DNA of 64,000 nt from Pseudomonas fluorescens (GCF_001623525.1 NZ_CP015225.1:2790001-2854000), one strand, 5' to 3'; counted from the first letter of the stretch, positions 34,342 through 44,589 are shown. Notes: generated by a model not told the origin, from the letters alone. Made by a program: numbers and translations.

Positions 34342-35343
34342 TCACACCCAGCGCAAACGACGGAACAACCACCACTGCCCCAGCGCCACGCAGATCATCA
34401 GCAAGCACGCGACCATGAAACCGTAGGGGCTTTCGGAAAACGGAATGCCGCCGACGTTGATACCCAGAAGGCCGGTGAGAAAACTCATCGGCAGGAAAAT
34501 CCCGGTGACGATACCGAAGCGGTACATGGTGCGGTTCATGCGCACCGAAAGGCGTCGGTCTTCGGCCTCCAGCACAAGCCCCACGCGCTCTCGAGTCAAT
34601 TCCAGCTCCTCGAGGTAACGGGTCAGGCTGTTGTTCAATTCGTTCCAGTAGTCGCCGTCATCGTCGCAAAACCATGGCAGTTTGAGCCGCGTCATCTGGC
34701 CGAAGATGTCCCGCTGTGGCGCCAGGAATCGCTTGAGCCCGGCAGCCCGTCGACGGATGTGCAAAATGGCGTCGTGCTCGGGAGTATACCGTTCGTCGGT
34801 ATCGAGTTTTTCTTCCTCGCCATCGACGATTTCGGAGAGGCAGGTGACCAGGTCCTGCACCTTATTGGTGAGGTATTGCGCCATGTAGAGGATGAGTTCG
34901 GACGCCGTCTTCGGGCCCTTGCCCTCGGCCAGTTGCGCCAGTAGCTCATCGGTGGCGCGCAACGGACGCAGGCGCAGGGAGATCACCCGCTGGGCGGACG
35001 CAAAGATCCGTACCGACACCATGTCTTCAGGTTCGGCGCCCGGGTTGAGATTGATCCCCCGCAGGAACAGCAGCAGCTCGGCATTGGGCAACGGCAACAG
35101 CCGCGGCCGGGTGTTTTCTTCGAGCAGCAGGTCGCAGTTGAACTCGCTCAGGCCACTGGATTTGCGCAACCAGGTGTGGGTTTGCGGATGACTGCGATCC
35201 CAGTGCAGCCACAGGCTTTCGTGGGCCTGCAACTGCAAATCGTCGAGTTCGGTCCGGGCTATGGAACGCGCGCCGCCTTTACCGTCCAGCACCAGGGCAT
35301 GCACCAGCCCCCACTGCGCGTTTTCTTCCTCGAACATCCTCAT
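34342..35343 (-). CDS. cmaX: CmaX, CorA/ZntB-family metal transporter
   Basis: This 333-residue protein has a long cytoplasmic N-terminal domain and two C-terminal membrane helices (FGIVTGIFLPMSFLTGLLG, GFMVACLLMICVALGQWWLF). The loop between them carries GIN rather than the GMN typical of CorA magnesium channels, closer to ZntB-like members. A divalent metal is the likely substrate; which one is not clear. The start could be ATG 35343 or, with better spacing from AAGGG, ATG 35337. Confidence 0.9.
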   Translation of the reverse strand: MRMFEEENAQWGLVHALVLDGKGGARSIARTELDDLQLQAHESLWLHWDRSHPQTHTWLRKSSGLSEFNCDLLLEENTRPRLLPLPNAELLLFLRGINLNPGAEPEDMVSVRIFASAQRVISLRLRPLRATDELLAQLAEGKGPKTASELILYMAQYLTNKVQDLVTCLSEIVDGEEEKLDTDERYTPEHDAILHIRRRAAGLKRFLAPQRDIFGQMTRLKLPWFCDDDGDYWNELNNSLTRYLEELELTRERVGLVLEAEDRRLSVRMNRTMYRFGIVTGIFLPMSFLTGLLGINVGGIPFSESPYGFMVACLLMICVALGQWWLFRRLRWV

Positions 35344-35362
35344 CCCTTATGGCTGTACTGCT

Positions 35363-35854
35363 TCATTCAGGCATTTTCAGCGGGCTTGGCGAGACGATCA
35401 CGCCGTTATTGTCCGCATAGACATACTCGCCCGGACGAAACGTCACGCCGGCAAAGGTCACCGGCACATTGAGTTCGCCAACGCCGCGCCGGTCGGTCTT
35501 CATCGGGTGACTGGCCAGGGCCTGGACCCCGAGGTCCGTCTGGGCAATGATGTCGACGTCGCGGATGCAACCGTAGACCACCAGCCCTTCCCAGCCGTTT
35601 TTCGCGGCCTTTTCCGCCAGCATGTCCCCCAGCAGCGCCCGACGCAGGGAACCGCCGCCATCGACCACCAGCACCTTGCCGTTGCCCTTGAGTTCAACCT
35701 GCTCCTTGACCCGCGAGTTGTCCTCGAAGCACTTGATGGTCACGATTTCGCCGCCGAAGGAATCGCGGCCGCCGAAATTGCTGAACATCGGCTCCAACAC
35801 CTGCACCAGTTCCGGGTAGGCGTCGCACAGGTCGGGCGTGAGGTAATGGTTCAT
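35363..35854 (-). CDS. rraA: RraA-family protein (RNase E regulator / aldolase-like)
   Basis: This 163-residue protein has the RraA pattern: [20 protein letters not shown], the glycine-rich [20 protein letters not shown] and [15 protein letters not shown]. RraA inhibits RNase E in E. coli; other members are 4-hydroxy-4-methyl-2-oxoglutarate aldolases, and the G-x20-R-D pattern needed for that (RDVD) is present. The start is ATG 35854; the longer frame upstream lacks support. Confidence 0.9.
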   Translation of the reverse strand: MNHYLTPDLCDAYPELVQVLEPMFSNFGGRDSFGGEIVTIKCFEDNSRVKEQVELKGNGKVLVVDGGGSLRRALLGDMLAEKAAKNGWEGLVVYGCIRDVDIIAQTDLGVQALASHPMKTDRRGVGELNVPVTFAGVTFRPGEYVYADNNGVIVSPSPLKMPE

Positions 35855-35980
35855 CGAACAACTCCTGAAAGGCTGGAACGTCAGACTGAATGAACAACCG
35901 TTTGTGACTGGAACCGCTTGAAGCGTCATATCTTAGCCGCAAGCCGACAAGAGCGAAATGCCCTTGTCAGAGCCTTCGCC

Positions 35981-36970
35981 TCAAACCGCCTCGGCCAACT
36001 GGGGCTGTTCCGCCAGCAAAGGGGCCTGCTGATCCTTGAGCCAACGCACCACCAGCGGCCAGACTTCAAGATGCGCGGCCTTGCTCACCAGCATCTCGAC
36101 GTGACCAAAGTCTTCGGTGAACCCCTGTCCCCGGCCCAGGCAGACAAACTGCTTGTGCTCGGAACCGATCTGATCGAAGAGTTTGCGGCACGCCCAGGTC
36201 GGGTCCTGGTGATCGCCTGCGGCACTCACGGCCAACACCGGTAACTGGACATCGGCCAACCCGGCCCACCAGTTCTTCTCGGCATCGCCGAAACGTCCGA
36301 ACAGGCCGTACCAGCGCATGCTTTCCAGGGCCAGGCCGATGGGCTCGTCCTCGGGGCCGCGCTTGAGCCTTGAACCGGACAATTGGGCAAAACGCTTGAG
36401 AATGAAGCGACCGCTCCACTCCACTGGCGGAATCTTCAGCGGCCAGTAGGTACGGCTGACCTGGGTACCAAAAAACGCCGCCGAAGCCACCGCCGGCTTG
36501 CCCAGGTAATGGCCGCCCAAGGCGGCCGCCAGGGTGATGCCCCCCAGGGAATGACCGATCCAGTGGGGCACTTGCCCGCTCTGCTCACGCACGAAGGCGC
36601 CAATGGCCGGCAAGTCGTAGCGGGCGTAGTCGGCCACGCGATTGTTGCGATAACCCTGGTTGCGCTGGGACAACCCATGGCCGCGCATCTCGGGGATCCA
36701 GACATCGAACCCCAGGCGTGTCAGGTACGCGCCCAGGCCCAGGCCCTTGGGGGAATACCAGAAGCGCCGATTGGAAAAGCTGCCGTGCAACAGGATCACC
36801 GGGACCCCGCGGGTTTCGCAGGCGTCGGCCATGCCCAGCCGGGTGACGGCCAGTTCGACGCTGGCGTCCGGGCTGTTGCCGGGTTTCAAGCGATAGACGT
36901 CTTCGCTCAGATCACCGCGCCGCTCGGCGCTGATCAGGGCGACAGGAAAGAGGTTGCTGCTGCTTTGCAT
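35981..36970 (-). CDS. Alpha/beta-hydrolase, putative esterase/lipase
   Basis: This 329-residue protein has an alpha/beta-hydrolase core: oxyanion region ILLHGSFSNRRFW, nucleophile elbow GHSLGG, acid region SAAGDHQDPTW and catalytic histidine in FGHVEML. A homologue holds this same place between rraA and ppsA in P. aeruginosa. No signal peptide is obvious. ATG 36970 is chosen because an upstream ATG lies within the ppsA terminator. Substrate is unknown. Confidence 0.88.
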   Translation of the reverse strand: MQSSSNLFPVALISAERRGDLSEDVYRLKPGNSPDASVELAVTRLGMADACETRGVPVILLHGSFSNRRFWYSPKGLGLGAYLTRLGFDVWIPEMRGHGLSQRNQGYRNNRVADYARYDLPAIGAFVREQSGQVPHWIGHSLGGITLAAALGGHYLGKPAVASAAFFGTQVSRTYWPLKIPPVEWSGRFILKRFAQLSGSRLKRGPEDEPIGLALESMRWYGLFGRFGDAEKNWWAGLADVQLPVLAVSAAGDHQDPTWACRKLFDQIGSEHKQFVCLGRGQGFTEDFGHVEMLVSKAAHLEVWPLVVRWLKDQQAPLLAEQPQLAEAV

Positions 36971-36983
36971 AATGCTCTTGCAC

Positions 36984-37015
36984 AAAAAAGGGCGGCATCT
37001 GTCAGGAGCCCGCCC
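36984..37015 (-). terminator. Terminator after ppsA
   Basis: On the minus strand GGGCGG (37015-37010) pairs with CCGCCC (36995-36990) and is followed by six T. It ends ppsA transcription 14 bases before the start of the next gene. Confidence 0.8.
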
Positions 37016-37078
37016 TACTTCAATCAAAAAGGGGTCGTGTAACTGTAACGCTGCTCATTGAAGAGGATAAGTGAAACC

Positions 37079-37169
37079 GTGGCGAGGGAGCTTGCTCCCG
37101 CCGGACTGCTTAGCAGTCCCTTTTTTGTGAGCGCTTCGCACTCAAGCGGGAGCAAGCTCCCTCGCCACA
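37079..37169. repeat. REPIN, GTGGCGAGGGAGCTTGCTC family
   Basis: Arms GTGGCGAGGGAGCTTGCTCC and complement flank about 45 bases, shorter than in the T3SS copies. An inner palindrome (GGACTGCTTAGCAGTCC) is present. It lies between the ppsA stop and its terminator. The rest of the 252-base gap 36971-37222 is unremarkable. Confidence 0.88.
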
Positions 37170-37222
37170 ATGAACTTCACCAACCTGTAAACAGTATTAC
37201 CATTGACCGCCCCTTCACTCGA

Positions 37223-39598
37223 TCAGACCGCTGCCTGACCCTCAGCCAGGAAGAACCAGGTTTCCAACACGGAGTCCGGGTTCAACGAAACGCTTTCGAT
37301 GCCCTGCTCCATCAGCCACTTGGCCAGGTCCGGGTGGTCCGAAGGGCCCTGGCCGCAGATGCCGATGTACTTGCCGGCCTTGTTGCAGGCGGCAATGGCG
37401 TTGGCCAGCAGCTTCTTGACCGCCGGATTACGCTCGTCGAACAGGTGCGCGATGATCCCGGAATCGCGGTCCAGGCCCAGGGTCAGCTGGGTCAGGTCGT
37501 TGGAACCGATGGAGAAACCGTCGAAGAACTCGAGGAATTCTTCAGCCAGGATCGCGTTGGATGGCAGCTCGCACATCATGATCACGCGCAGGCCATTGTC
37601 GCCACGGGCCAGACCGTTTTCGGCCAGCAGATCGACGACCTGGCTAGCTTCGCCCAGGGTCCGGACGAACGGCACCATGATCTCGACGTTGGTCAGGCCC
37701 ATTTCGTTGCGCACACGCTTGAGGGCGCGGCATTCGAGCTCGAAGCAGTCGCGGAACGATTCGCTGATGTAGCGCGAAGCACCACGGAAGCCCAGCATCG
37801 GGTTCTCTTCTTCCGGCTCGTAGAGCTTGCCGCCGATCAGGTTGGCGTATTCGTTGGACTTGAAGTCCGACAGGCGCACGATGACCTTTTTCGGCCAGAA
37901 CGCCGCCGCCAGGGTGCTGATGCCTTCCACCAGCTTCTCGACGTAGAAACCGACCGGATCGTTGTAACCGGCAATGCGCTTGTCGACGCTGTCCTTGATG
38001 TCCTGCGGCAGGCCGTCGTAGTTCAGCAGTGCCTTGGGGTGCACGCCGATCATGCGGTTGATGATGAACTCCAGGCGGGCCAGGCCCACGCCAGCGTTCG
38101 GCAGTTGCGCGAAGTCAAAGGCGCGATCCGGGTTGCCGACGTTCATCATGATCTTGAACGGCAGGTCCGGCATGGCGTCCACGGAGTTCTTCTTGATGTC
38201 GAAGCCCAGTTCGCCCTCGAAGATGTAGCCGGTATCGCCTTCGGCGCAGGACACGGTCACGCCCTGGCCGTCTTTCAACAACTGGGTGGCGTTGCCGCAA
38301 CCCACCACGGCCGGGATCCCCAGTTCGCGGGCGATGATCGCCGCGTGGCAGGTACGCCCGCCGCGGTTGGTGACGATGGCGCTGGCGCGCTTCATCACCG
38401 GTTCCCAGTCCGGGTCGGTCATGTCGGAGACCAGTACGTCGCCGGCCTGGACCTTGTCCATCTCCGAGACGTCGTTGATGATCCGTACCTTGCCGGCGCC
38501 GATGCGCTGGCCGATGGCACGGCCTTCCACCAGCACGGTGCCGGTTTCTTTCAACAGGTAACGTTCCATGACGTTGGCCTGGGTGCGGCTCTTCACGGTT
38601 TCCGGACGGGCCTGCACGATGTACAGCTTGCCGTCGTCACCGTCCTTGGCCCATTCGATGTCCATCGGGCACTTGTAGTGCTGCTCGATGATCATCGCCT
38701 GCTTGGCCAGTTCGCTGACTTCGGCGTCAGTCAGGCAGAAACGCGCGCGCTCGGCCTTGTCCACGTCGACGGTCTTCACCGAACGACCGGCCTTGGCTTC
38801 GTCGCCGTAGATCATCTTGATGGCCTTGCTGCCCAGGTTGCGGCGCAGGATGGCCGGGCGACCGGCTTGCAGCGTGCCTTTGTGGACGTAGAACTCATCG
38901 GGGTTCACCGCGCCCTGCACGACGGTTTCACCCAGGCCGTAGGCGCCGGTGATGAACACCACGTCACGGAAGCCCGACTCGGTGTCGAGGGTGAACATCA
39001 CGCCGGCGGTGCCGGTTTCGGAGCGGACCATGCGCTGCACACCAGCGGACAGGGCAACCAGCTTGTGGTCGAAGCCCTGGTGCACGCGGTAGGAAATGGC
39101 ACGGTCGTTGAAAAGGGAGGCGAAGACTTCCTTGGCGGCACGGATGACGTTTTCCACGCCACGGATGTTCAGGAAGGTTTCCTGCTGGCCGGCGAAGGAG
39201 GCATCCGGCAGGTCTTCGGCGGTGGCCGAGGAACGCACGGCGACGGCGATGTCGGGATTGCCTTCGGACAGCTTGGCGAAAGCGGTGCGAATCTCGGCGT
39301 TCAGTTTTTCGGGGAACTCGGCTTCCATGATCCATTGGCGGATCTGGGCGCCAGTCTTGGCCAGGGCATTGACGTCATCGACGTCCAGGGCATCGAGCGC
39401 ATCGTGGATCTGCTTGTTCAGGCCGCTCAGTTCCAGGAAATCACGATAAGCCTGGGCGGTCGTGGCGAAGCCACCTGGCACCGATACACCGGCACCGGCG
39501 AGGTTACTGATCATCTCGCCCAGGGATGCGTTCTTGCCCCCCACATGCTCTACATCATGGACGCCGAGCTTATCGAGGGAAACTACGTACTCTACCAA
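37223..39598 (-). CDS. ppsA: PpsA, phosphoenolpyruvate synthase
   Basis: This 791-residue enzyme makes phosphoenolpyruvate from pyruvate and ATP for gluconeogenesis. It has the N-terminal ATP-grasp domain ([30 protein letters not shown]), the phosphohistidine domain with the catalytic His near residue 418 ([15 protein letters not shown]) and the C-terminal PEP-binding barrel ([35 protein letters not shown]). The start is most likely TTG 39598 ([11 protein letters not shown]) with GGAGAG upstream; an ATG at 39742 would add 48 unrelated residues. It is divergent from ppsR, which controls its activity. Confidence 0.95.
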   Translation of the reverse strand: MVEYVVSLDKLGVHDVEHVGGKNASLGEMISNLAGAGVSVPGGFATTAQAYRDFLELSGLNKQIHDALDALDVDDVNALAKTGAQIRQWIMEAEFPEKLNAEIRTAFAKLSEGNPDIAVAVRSSATAEDLPDASFAGQQETFLNIRGVENVIRAAKEVFASLFNDRAISYRVHQGFDHKLVALSAGVQRMVRSETGTAGVMFTLDTESGFRDVVFITGAYGLGETVVQGAVNPDEFYVHKGTLQAGRPAILRRNLGSKAIKMIYGDEAKAGRSVKTVDVDKAERARFCLTDAEVSELAKQAMIIEQHYKCPMDIEWAKDGDDGKLYIVQARPETVKSRTQANVMERYLLKETGTVLVEGRAIGQRIGAGKVRIINDVSEMDKVQAGDVLVSDMTDPDWEPVMKRASAIVTNRGGRTCHAAIIARELGIPAVVGCGNATQLLKDGQGVTVSCAEGDTGYIFEGELGFDIKKNSVDAMPDLPFKIMMNVGNPDRAFDFAQLPNAGVGLARLEFIINRMIGVHPKALLNYDGLPQDIKDSVDKRIAGYNDPVGFYVEKLVEGISTLAAAFWPKKVIVRLSDFKSNEYANLIGGKLYEPEEENPMLGFRGASRYISESFRDCFELECRALKRVRNEMGLTNVEIMVPFVRTLGEASQVVDLLAENGLARGDNGLRVIMMCELPSNAILAEEFLEFFDGFSIGSNDLTQLTLGLDRDSGIIAHLFDERNPAVKKLLANAIAACNKAGKYIGICGQGPSDHPDLAKWLMEQGIESVSLNPDSVLETWFFLAEGQAAV

Positions 39599-39782
39599 GG
39601 TGATCTCTCCACTAACTGTGTTGGAAAAGCTCAAGGCACCGGTGGCTCCAGGGGAGCGATGACCGGCGATATGGCCTGGACCTGGAAAATAAGTGAGAAT
39701 GCGGGCCACTGGCGGCCAGCAAATCGCGCCTATCATATCCAAGAATCGTCACTAGCTCACTAGCTTAAGGCCCAAGGCGCAA

Positions 39783-40601
39783 ATGAAACGATCTGCTTTC
39801 TTTATCTCCGACGGCACCGGCATTACGGCCGAAACGCTAGGCCAAAGCCTGTTGGCACAGTTCGAAAACATTACCTTCGCCAAGTTCATACGGCCGTACA
39901 TCGACAACGTCGACAAGGCGCGGGCCATGGTACAGCAAATCAATAAAGCCGCCGAAACCGACGGTTTCCGCCCGATTATCTTCGATACCATCGTCAATCA
40001 GGACATCCGTGAGATTCTCGCAACGTCCAATGGTTTCATGATCGACATTTTTTCCACGTTCCTGGCGCCCCTGGAACAGGAACTGAGCGAGCATTCCTCC
40101 TACTCGGTCGGCAAGTCCCACTCCATTGGCCACAACTCCAACTACATGGAGCGGATAGAGGCGGTCAACTTCGCGCTGGACAACGATGACGGGGCCCGCA
40201 CGCATTATTACGACAAGGCCGACCTGATCCTAGTGGGGGTGTCGCGCTGTGGTAAGACGCCGACGTGCCTGTACATGGCGATGCAGTTCGGCATCCGTGC
40301 GGCCAACTATCCGCTGACCGAAGACGACATGGAGCGCCTGCAACTGCCCAGCGCCCTGCGCGCCCACCAGCACAAGCTGTTCGGCCTGACCATCGACCCG
40401 GACCGCCTCACCGCGATCCGCAACGAGCGCAAGCCCAATAGCCGCTATTCGAGCTATGCCCAGTGCGAGTTCGAAGTGCGCGAGGTGGAAAACCTGTTCC
40501 GGCGGGAGAATATTCCCCATATCAACTCCACGCATTTTTCCGTGGAAGAGATTTCGGCGAAGATCCTGGTGGAGAAAGGGGTGGAGCGGCGGTTCAAATA
40601 A
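39783..40601 (+). CDS. ppsR: PpsR, PEP synthase regulatory kinase/pyrophosphorylase
   Basis: This 272-residue protein of the DUF299 family starts with [20 protein letters not shown] and has the P-loop [10 protein letters not shown] around residues 150-160. PpsR phosphorylates PEP synthase with ADP to inactivate it and reverses this with phosphate. It is divergently transcribed from ppsA across a 184-base gap. Confidence 0.94.
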   Translation: MKRSAFFISDGTGITAETLGQSLLAQFENITFAKFIRPYIDNVDKARAMVQQINKAAETDGFRPIIFDTIVNQDIREILATSNGFMIDIFSTFLAPLEQELSEHSSYSVGKSHSIGHNSNYMERIEAVNFALDNDDGARTHYYDKADLILVGVSRCGKTPTCLYMAMQFGIRAANYPLTEDDMERLQLPSALRAHQHKLFGLTIDPDRLTAIRNERKPNSRYSSYAQCEFEVREVENLFRRENIPHINSTHFSVEEISAKILVEKGVERRFK

Positions 40602-40623
40602 CCAGACGGCGTGCCGGAAAGCC

Positions 40624-40712
40624 TGTGGGAGCGAGCTTGCTCGCGATGACGGAGTGTCAGCCAACATTGATCTTGCTGACCCACCGCAATCGCGAGCAAG
40701 CTCGCTCCCACA
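40624..40712. repeat. REPIN, TGTGGGAGCGAGCTTGCTCGC family
   Basis: Arms TGTGGGAGCGAGCTTGCTCG and complement face each other with about 45 bases between. It lies between the converging ends of ppsR and the DJ-1-like gene, where it may also act as a terminator. Confidence 0.9.
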
Positions 40713-40733
40713 AGGGATAGGAAGCCTTCCGGC

Positions 40734-41579
40734 CTATGGTTTCAACCGCTTGAGCAACGCCTGCCCCACCTCCAGCGCCGACGCCGGGTTCTGGCCGGTA
40801 ATCAGTTCCCGATCCTTCACCACATGGGACGTCCATGGCGCGGTATTGCTGCTGTAGCGCCCGCCCGCCTGCTCCAGCGCGGTCTGTGGATAGAATTTCA
40901 TGGTCCCGCCGCCCAACAACCCCTTGGCGAGTTCTTCTTCCTGGTTGCTGATCACCGTCATGTTGTACCCCTTGTAGATCCAGTCGGACGGGGGCGAGGC
41001 CTGGCCTTTGCTGGCCAACCGACCGACGAAGCCCTTGGCATCAGGCAAGGTCGAGAGCAACGCGATCGGGCCGTGGCAGACCAGCGCGGTGGTCTTGCCC
41101 TTGTCATGGAAATGCGTCAACACCCGCCCCAGCGGTGCGCTGGTGAGCAAATCCTGCATGGGCGCATGCCCGCCGGGAATGTACAGGGCATCGAACTGTT
41201 CCAGACCGATCTGCTCGACACGGGCCAGGCTGATCACCGGTGAGTCCTTGGCCGAAGTGATATTCAGTTGAGCCAGTAACGCCTGGTAACGCTCCAACTC
41301 CGCCGGGTCATTATTGAAGTACATCTTGTCCACCGAGGACCGGTCCAGCGTCGGCGCCTTGCCCTCCGGGGTGGCAAACGTCACGTGGTGACCGGCATCC
41401 AGCAACAGCTTCACCGGCTGCAGCAATTCGTTGAGGTAAAACCCGGTGGAGAAGACCTTGCCATTGTTCAGATCCAGATGATCGGAATCCGACAGGACCA
41501 CCAGCACGTTATCGGCATGGGCCGCGACGCCAATACCCGCCAGAACGACAGACGTTGCCAAGGTCGTGAGCTTTTTCAT
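40734..41579 (-). CDS. Exported DJ-1/PfpI (Hsp31-like) family protein
   Basis: This 281-residue protein has a signal peptide (about 1-22, ending VAAHA) and a class I glutamine-amidotransferase-like fold. The nucleophile cysteine is C168 in LVCHGPIALL, and an upstream acid/glycine block is ALYIPGGHAPMQDL. Hsp31-like members act as glyoxalase III or chaperones; a periplasmic location is unusual for that. A LysR regulator starts 103 bases away in the opposite direction and probably controls it. Confidence 0.86.
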   Translation of the reverse strand: MKKLTTLATSVVLAGIGVAAHADNVLVVLSDSDHLDLNNGKVFSTGFYLNELLQPVKLLLDAGHHVTFATPEGKAPTLDRSSVDKMYFNNDPAELERYQALLAQLNITSAKDSPVISLARVEQIGLEQFDALYIPGGHAPMQDLLTSAPLGRVLTHFHDKGKTTALVCHGPIALLSTLPDAKGFVGRLASKGQASPPSDWIYKGYNMTVISNQEEELAKGLLGGGTMKFYPQTALEQAGGRYSSNTAPWTSHVVKDRELITGQNPASALEVGQALLKRLKP

Positions 41580-41682
41580 GATGACTCCAGGATGTTTCGA
41601 TAAAAGATGCGCTCACTGTATTGATGCCCCGACCGGCGATAAACTGGCGCGCCGGAACATCACTTGGCCCCTGGAGGCAACA

Positions 41683-42579
41683 ATGGCACGCCGATTCGAT
41701 TATCTGGCCGACGTGGAAGCCTTCGTCACGGTCGTGGAAAAAGGCACCCTCAGCGCCGGTGCCGTGGCACTGGGGACCACGCCTTCGGTATTGAGCCGGG
41801 CCATTTCCCGCCTCGAAGCCCGGCTCGGCGTACAGCTGCTGCGACGCACCACGCGGCGGCTGAACCTGACCGACGCCGGCACGTTGTACCTGGAACAGTC
41901 ACGCTCGGCCTTTGCCCTGATTGACGACGCCGAGCGGCGAATCCAGGGCCAGGACGGTGTCTTGACCGGTCGCGTGCGCTTGAGCGTGCCGACCACCTAC
42001 GGTCATTACCGCTTGCCCTCGCTGCTGTCGCGTTTCGCCGAGGCTTACCCGCAAGTTCGGGTCGAGTTGAGTATCACCAACCGCAACGTCGATCTGGTGG
42101 CCGAGGGGTATGACCTGGCGATCCGCCTTGGGCCACTGCCGGACAGCGGCCTGGTCGGGCGCAAGCTCGAAGACGCTCGCCTGTGCCTGGTGGCCGCGCC
42201 GCATTACCTGGAACGCGCCGGAACACCCCGGCACGTCGATGAACTGGCTGCCCACGCCTGCCTGCCTTTCGTAATGCCCAGCAGCGGACGCATCGCACCC
42301 TGGCTGTTTCGCGACAATCATGAAGACCGGGAATGGCTGCCGGCGGGCAATGTGCAAGTGTCCGATGATGTATTGGGTATCGTGTCCCTGGCACAGGCCG
42401 GGATGGGGATCTGCCAGACCTATGAGTTCATTGTCCGGGAGCGAATCGAGCGCGGGGAATTGATGGCTTTGCTGGAGGACTTTGGCGGGCGCAGCCGACC
42501 CTTTTCAATCATCTACCCGCCCCATCGGCAATTGCCGGCGGCGGCGAGGGCGTTGATTGATTTTTTGATCGAGCAATAG
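41683..42579 (+). CDS. LysR-family transcriptional regulator
   Basis: This 298-residue protein has an N-terminal winged helix (LADVEAFVTVVEKGTLSAGA, TTPSVLSRAISRLEARLGVQ) and a LysR substrate-binding domain. It resembles the subgroup that regulates a divergent oxidoreductase-type gene (VDLVAEGYDLAIRLGPLPDS). ATG 41683 has CTGGAGG upstream; a longer frame from 41566 overlaps the divergent gene. The effector is unknown. Confidence 0.9.
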   Translation: MARRFDYLADVEAFVTVVEKGTLSAGAVALGTTPSVLSRAISRLEARLGVQLLRRTTRRLNLTDAGTLYLEQSRSAFALIDDAERRIQGQDGVLTGRVRLSVPTTYGHYRLPSLLSRFAEAYPQVRVELSITNRNVDLVAEGYDLAIRLGPLPDSGLVGRKLEDARLCLVAAPHYLERAGTPRHVDELAAHACLPFVMPSSGRIAPWLFRDNHEDREWLPAGNVQVSDDVLGIVSLAQAGMGICQTYEFIVRERIERGELMALLEDFGGRSRPFSIIYPPHRQLPAAARALIDFLIEQ

Positions 42580-42596
42580 CGGGTAATGTCGGCCTT

Positions 42597-42685
42597 TGTG
42601 GGAGCGAGCTTGCTCGCGAGTGCGGAGTGTCAGCCGGCATTGATGTTGCCGATCCACCGCTATCGCGAGCAAGCTCGCTCCCACA
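42597..42685. repeat. REPIN, TGTGGGAGCGAGCTTGCTCGC family
   Basis: Almost the same element as the one after ppsR, including much of the spacer (CGGAGTGTCAGCC). It lies between the LysR gene and the mbtH-like gene, which converge. Confidence 0.9.
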
Positions 42686-42766
42686 GGGGTTCTGATGTGG
42701 CTGCAAGATTTGTGTTCTCCCGCAGCCTTCCTGTGGAAAGCTTTCTTGCTGCCACAGGCTCTACAT

Positions 42767-42994
42767 TTAGTGGGCCGCAGCCGCCTGCTCTTCCATCTTC
42801 TTGCGCAGGCTCAGCGGGCGCATGTCGGTCCAGACTTCTTCGATGTAGGCCAGGCATTCCTTCTTGAACCCGCTTTTGCCGACGGTACGCCAGCCTTCGG
42901 GGACGGCCTTGTAGTCTGGCCAGATCGAATACTGTTCTTCGTGGTTGACCACGACCTGAAAGACGATGTCCTCGCGGTCGAATACTGAAGTCAT
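42767..42994 (-). CDS. MbtH-like protein of pyoverdine synthesis
   Basis: This 75-residue protein has the MbtH signature ([20 protein letters not shown]). MbtH proteins bind NRPS adenylation domains and are needed for their solubility or activity. In P. aeruginosa the MbtH gene is next to pvdH, as here. ATG 42994 has GGAGAG upstream; the frame open above it is not needed. Confidence 0.95.
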   Translation of the reverse strand: MTSVFDREDIVFQVVVNHEEQYSIWPDYKAVPEGWRTVGKSGFKKECLAYIEEVWTDMRPLSLRKKMEEQAAAAH

Positions 42995-43057
42995 GGGTGT
43001 CTCTCCATCTTTGCTCGAGGTTCGCTGCGTCACATGCGCAGCCAGGATATGAAAGGA

Positions 43058-43081
43058 ACGTACGGGCCCGGGTGAAAATTA
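43058..43081 (-). promoter_or_regulatory. Candidate PvdS iron-starvation box before mbtH
   Basis: On the minus strand TAATT, 16 bases, CGT differs by one base from the PvdS consensus TAAAT-N16-CGT. Its TAA is the pvdH stop codon. It lies 64 bases before the mbtH start and could give mbtH its own iron-responsive promoter. Confidence 0.5.
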
Positions 43082-44491
43082 GCTGTCGGTGACCGCCGCC
43101 TGCAGGGCTCGCCCGAAAATCTCGGCAACCCGGTCGATTTCCGCCTTTGTGATGATCAGCGGTGGCAGGAACCGCACCACGCCGCCCTGCCGGCCACCCA
43201 GCTCCAGGATCAGCCCGCGCTTGAGGCATTCGCGCTGCAACCGTGGCGCCAGGCCTGCATGCACCGGCGGATGGCCCAAGGCGTCGGGCTTACCCGTCGG
43301 GTCCACCAGTTCAACACCGAGCATCAACCCGCGACCGCGGATATCGCCCAATTGTGGGAAGTCCCGCTGCAGGATGCGCAGGTGCTCGCTCAGGCGTTCG
43401 CCCATGGCGGCGGCGTGGGCCGGCAAGGCGTGTTCCTGCAGATAGCGCATCACCGCGGAACCGGCGGCCATGGCCATCTGATTGCCACGGAAGGTGCCGG
43501 CGTGAGCACCCGGCAGCCAGGTGTCGAGCCAGTCGCGATAAACCACCACCGCCAGCGGCAGGCTGCCACCGATGGCCTTGGACAGCACGACCACGTCCGG
43601 GATGATCCCGGCGTGCTCGAACGCAAACATTTTGCCGGTACGGCCGAAACCGCTCTGGATTTCGTCGACGATCAACGCCACACCGGCCTGCTCGGTGATC
43701 CGCCGCAAACCGCGTAGCCAGTCCAGATCAGCGGGAATCACCCCGCCCTCGCCCTGCACCACTTCGACGATGACGGCTGCCGGCAATTGCACGCCAGCCT
43801 CGGGGTCATTCAGCAGGTTTTCCAGGTAATGCAGATTGGCCTTGACGCCCGCCACACCGCCCAGCCCGAACGGGCAGCGGTAATCGTAGGGGTACGGCAT
43901 GAATTGCACGCCATTGCTGAGCAAGGCGCCCAAGGGTTTCTTCGGCCCCAGGCTGCCCATCAGGCTCAACGCCCCTTGGCTCATGCCGTGATAACCACCC
44001 TGGAACGACAGCACGGTGCTGCGGCCGGTGGCGGTGCGCACCAGCTTGAGGGCGGCTTCCACCGCGTCGGTACCGGTGGGGCCGCAGAACTGGATCTTCG
44101 CCTCGGCGGCAAGCGCCGCCGGCAACAAGCCGAACAGGTCCTGGACGAAACGGTCCTTGACCGGCGTGGTCAAGTCCAGGGTATGCAACGGCAGCTCATC
44201 GGCCAGCACCTGCTGGATCGCCTCGATCACCACCGGATGGTTATGCCCCAGCGCCAAGGTGCCGGCGCCGGCCAGGCAGTCGATGAAGGTGCGACCCTCG
44301 ACGTCCTCGACATACAGCCCCTTGGCACGCTTGAGGGCCAAGGGAATCCGCCGTGGGTAGCTGCGGGCATTGGACTCCTGCCGACTCTGGCGGGCCAGCA
44401 GCGGCGACTCATTGAATTGATAGAGCGTCTCGGCCGGTGCAGGGCTGACCCGTGCCGGCTGTGCTTCGATAAGGCTGTTGGCGACTGACAT
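43079..44491 (-). CDS. pvdH: PvdH, L-2,4-diaminobutyrate:2-oxoglutarate 4-aminotransferase
   Basis: This 470-residue class III aminotransferase makes diaminobutyrate from aspartate semialdehyde; pyoverdine synthesis needs it for the third residue added by PvdL. Motifs include FCGPTGTDAVEAALKLVRTA, QGGYHGMSQGALSLMG, IVDEIQSGFGRTGKMFAFEH and the PLP lysine in VVLSKAIGGSLP. Length matches the P. aeruginosa protein. ATG 44491 has GCGGGGGTCGAG upstream; the longer open frame crosses the promoter and a REPIN. mbtH follows after 84 bases. Confidence 0.94.
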   Translation of the reverse strand: MSVANSLIEAQPARVSPAPAETLYQFNESPLLARQSRQESNARSYPRRIPLALKRAKGLYVEDVEGRTFIDCLAGAGTLALGHNHPVVIEAIQQVLADELPLHTLDLTTPVKDRFVQDLFGLLPAALAAEAKIQFCGPTGTDAVEAALKLVRTATGRSTVLSFQGGYHGMSQGALSLMGSLGPKKPLGALLSNGVQFMPYPYDYRCPFGLGGVAGVKANLHYLENLLNDPEAGVQLPAAVIVEVVQGEGGVIPADLDWLRGLRRITEQAGVALIVDEIQSGFGRTGKMFAFEHAGIIPDVVVLSKAIGGSLPLAVVVYRDWLDTWLPGAHAGTFRGNQMAMAAGSAVMRYLQEHALPAHAAAMGERLSEHLRILQRDFPQLGDIRGRGLMLGVELVDPTGKPDALGHPPVHAGLAPRLQRECLKRGLILELGGRQGGVVRFLPPLIITKAEIDRVAEIFGRALQAAVTDS

Positions 44492-44589
44492 CTCTCGACC
44501 CCCGCAATCCACTGTAAGTAGCGACCCAAATGGCACACCGCACAGGTGCGTATCCGGTCGGGCGCACATGCAGGTTTCCTGTTGAGGAA

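Noticed and set aside
37058..39763. 901-codon plus-strand frame opposite ppsA
   Set aside because: ppsA is unmistakable on the other strand; the product is His/Gln/Val-rich filler and the frame starts inside a REPIN.
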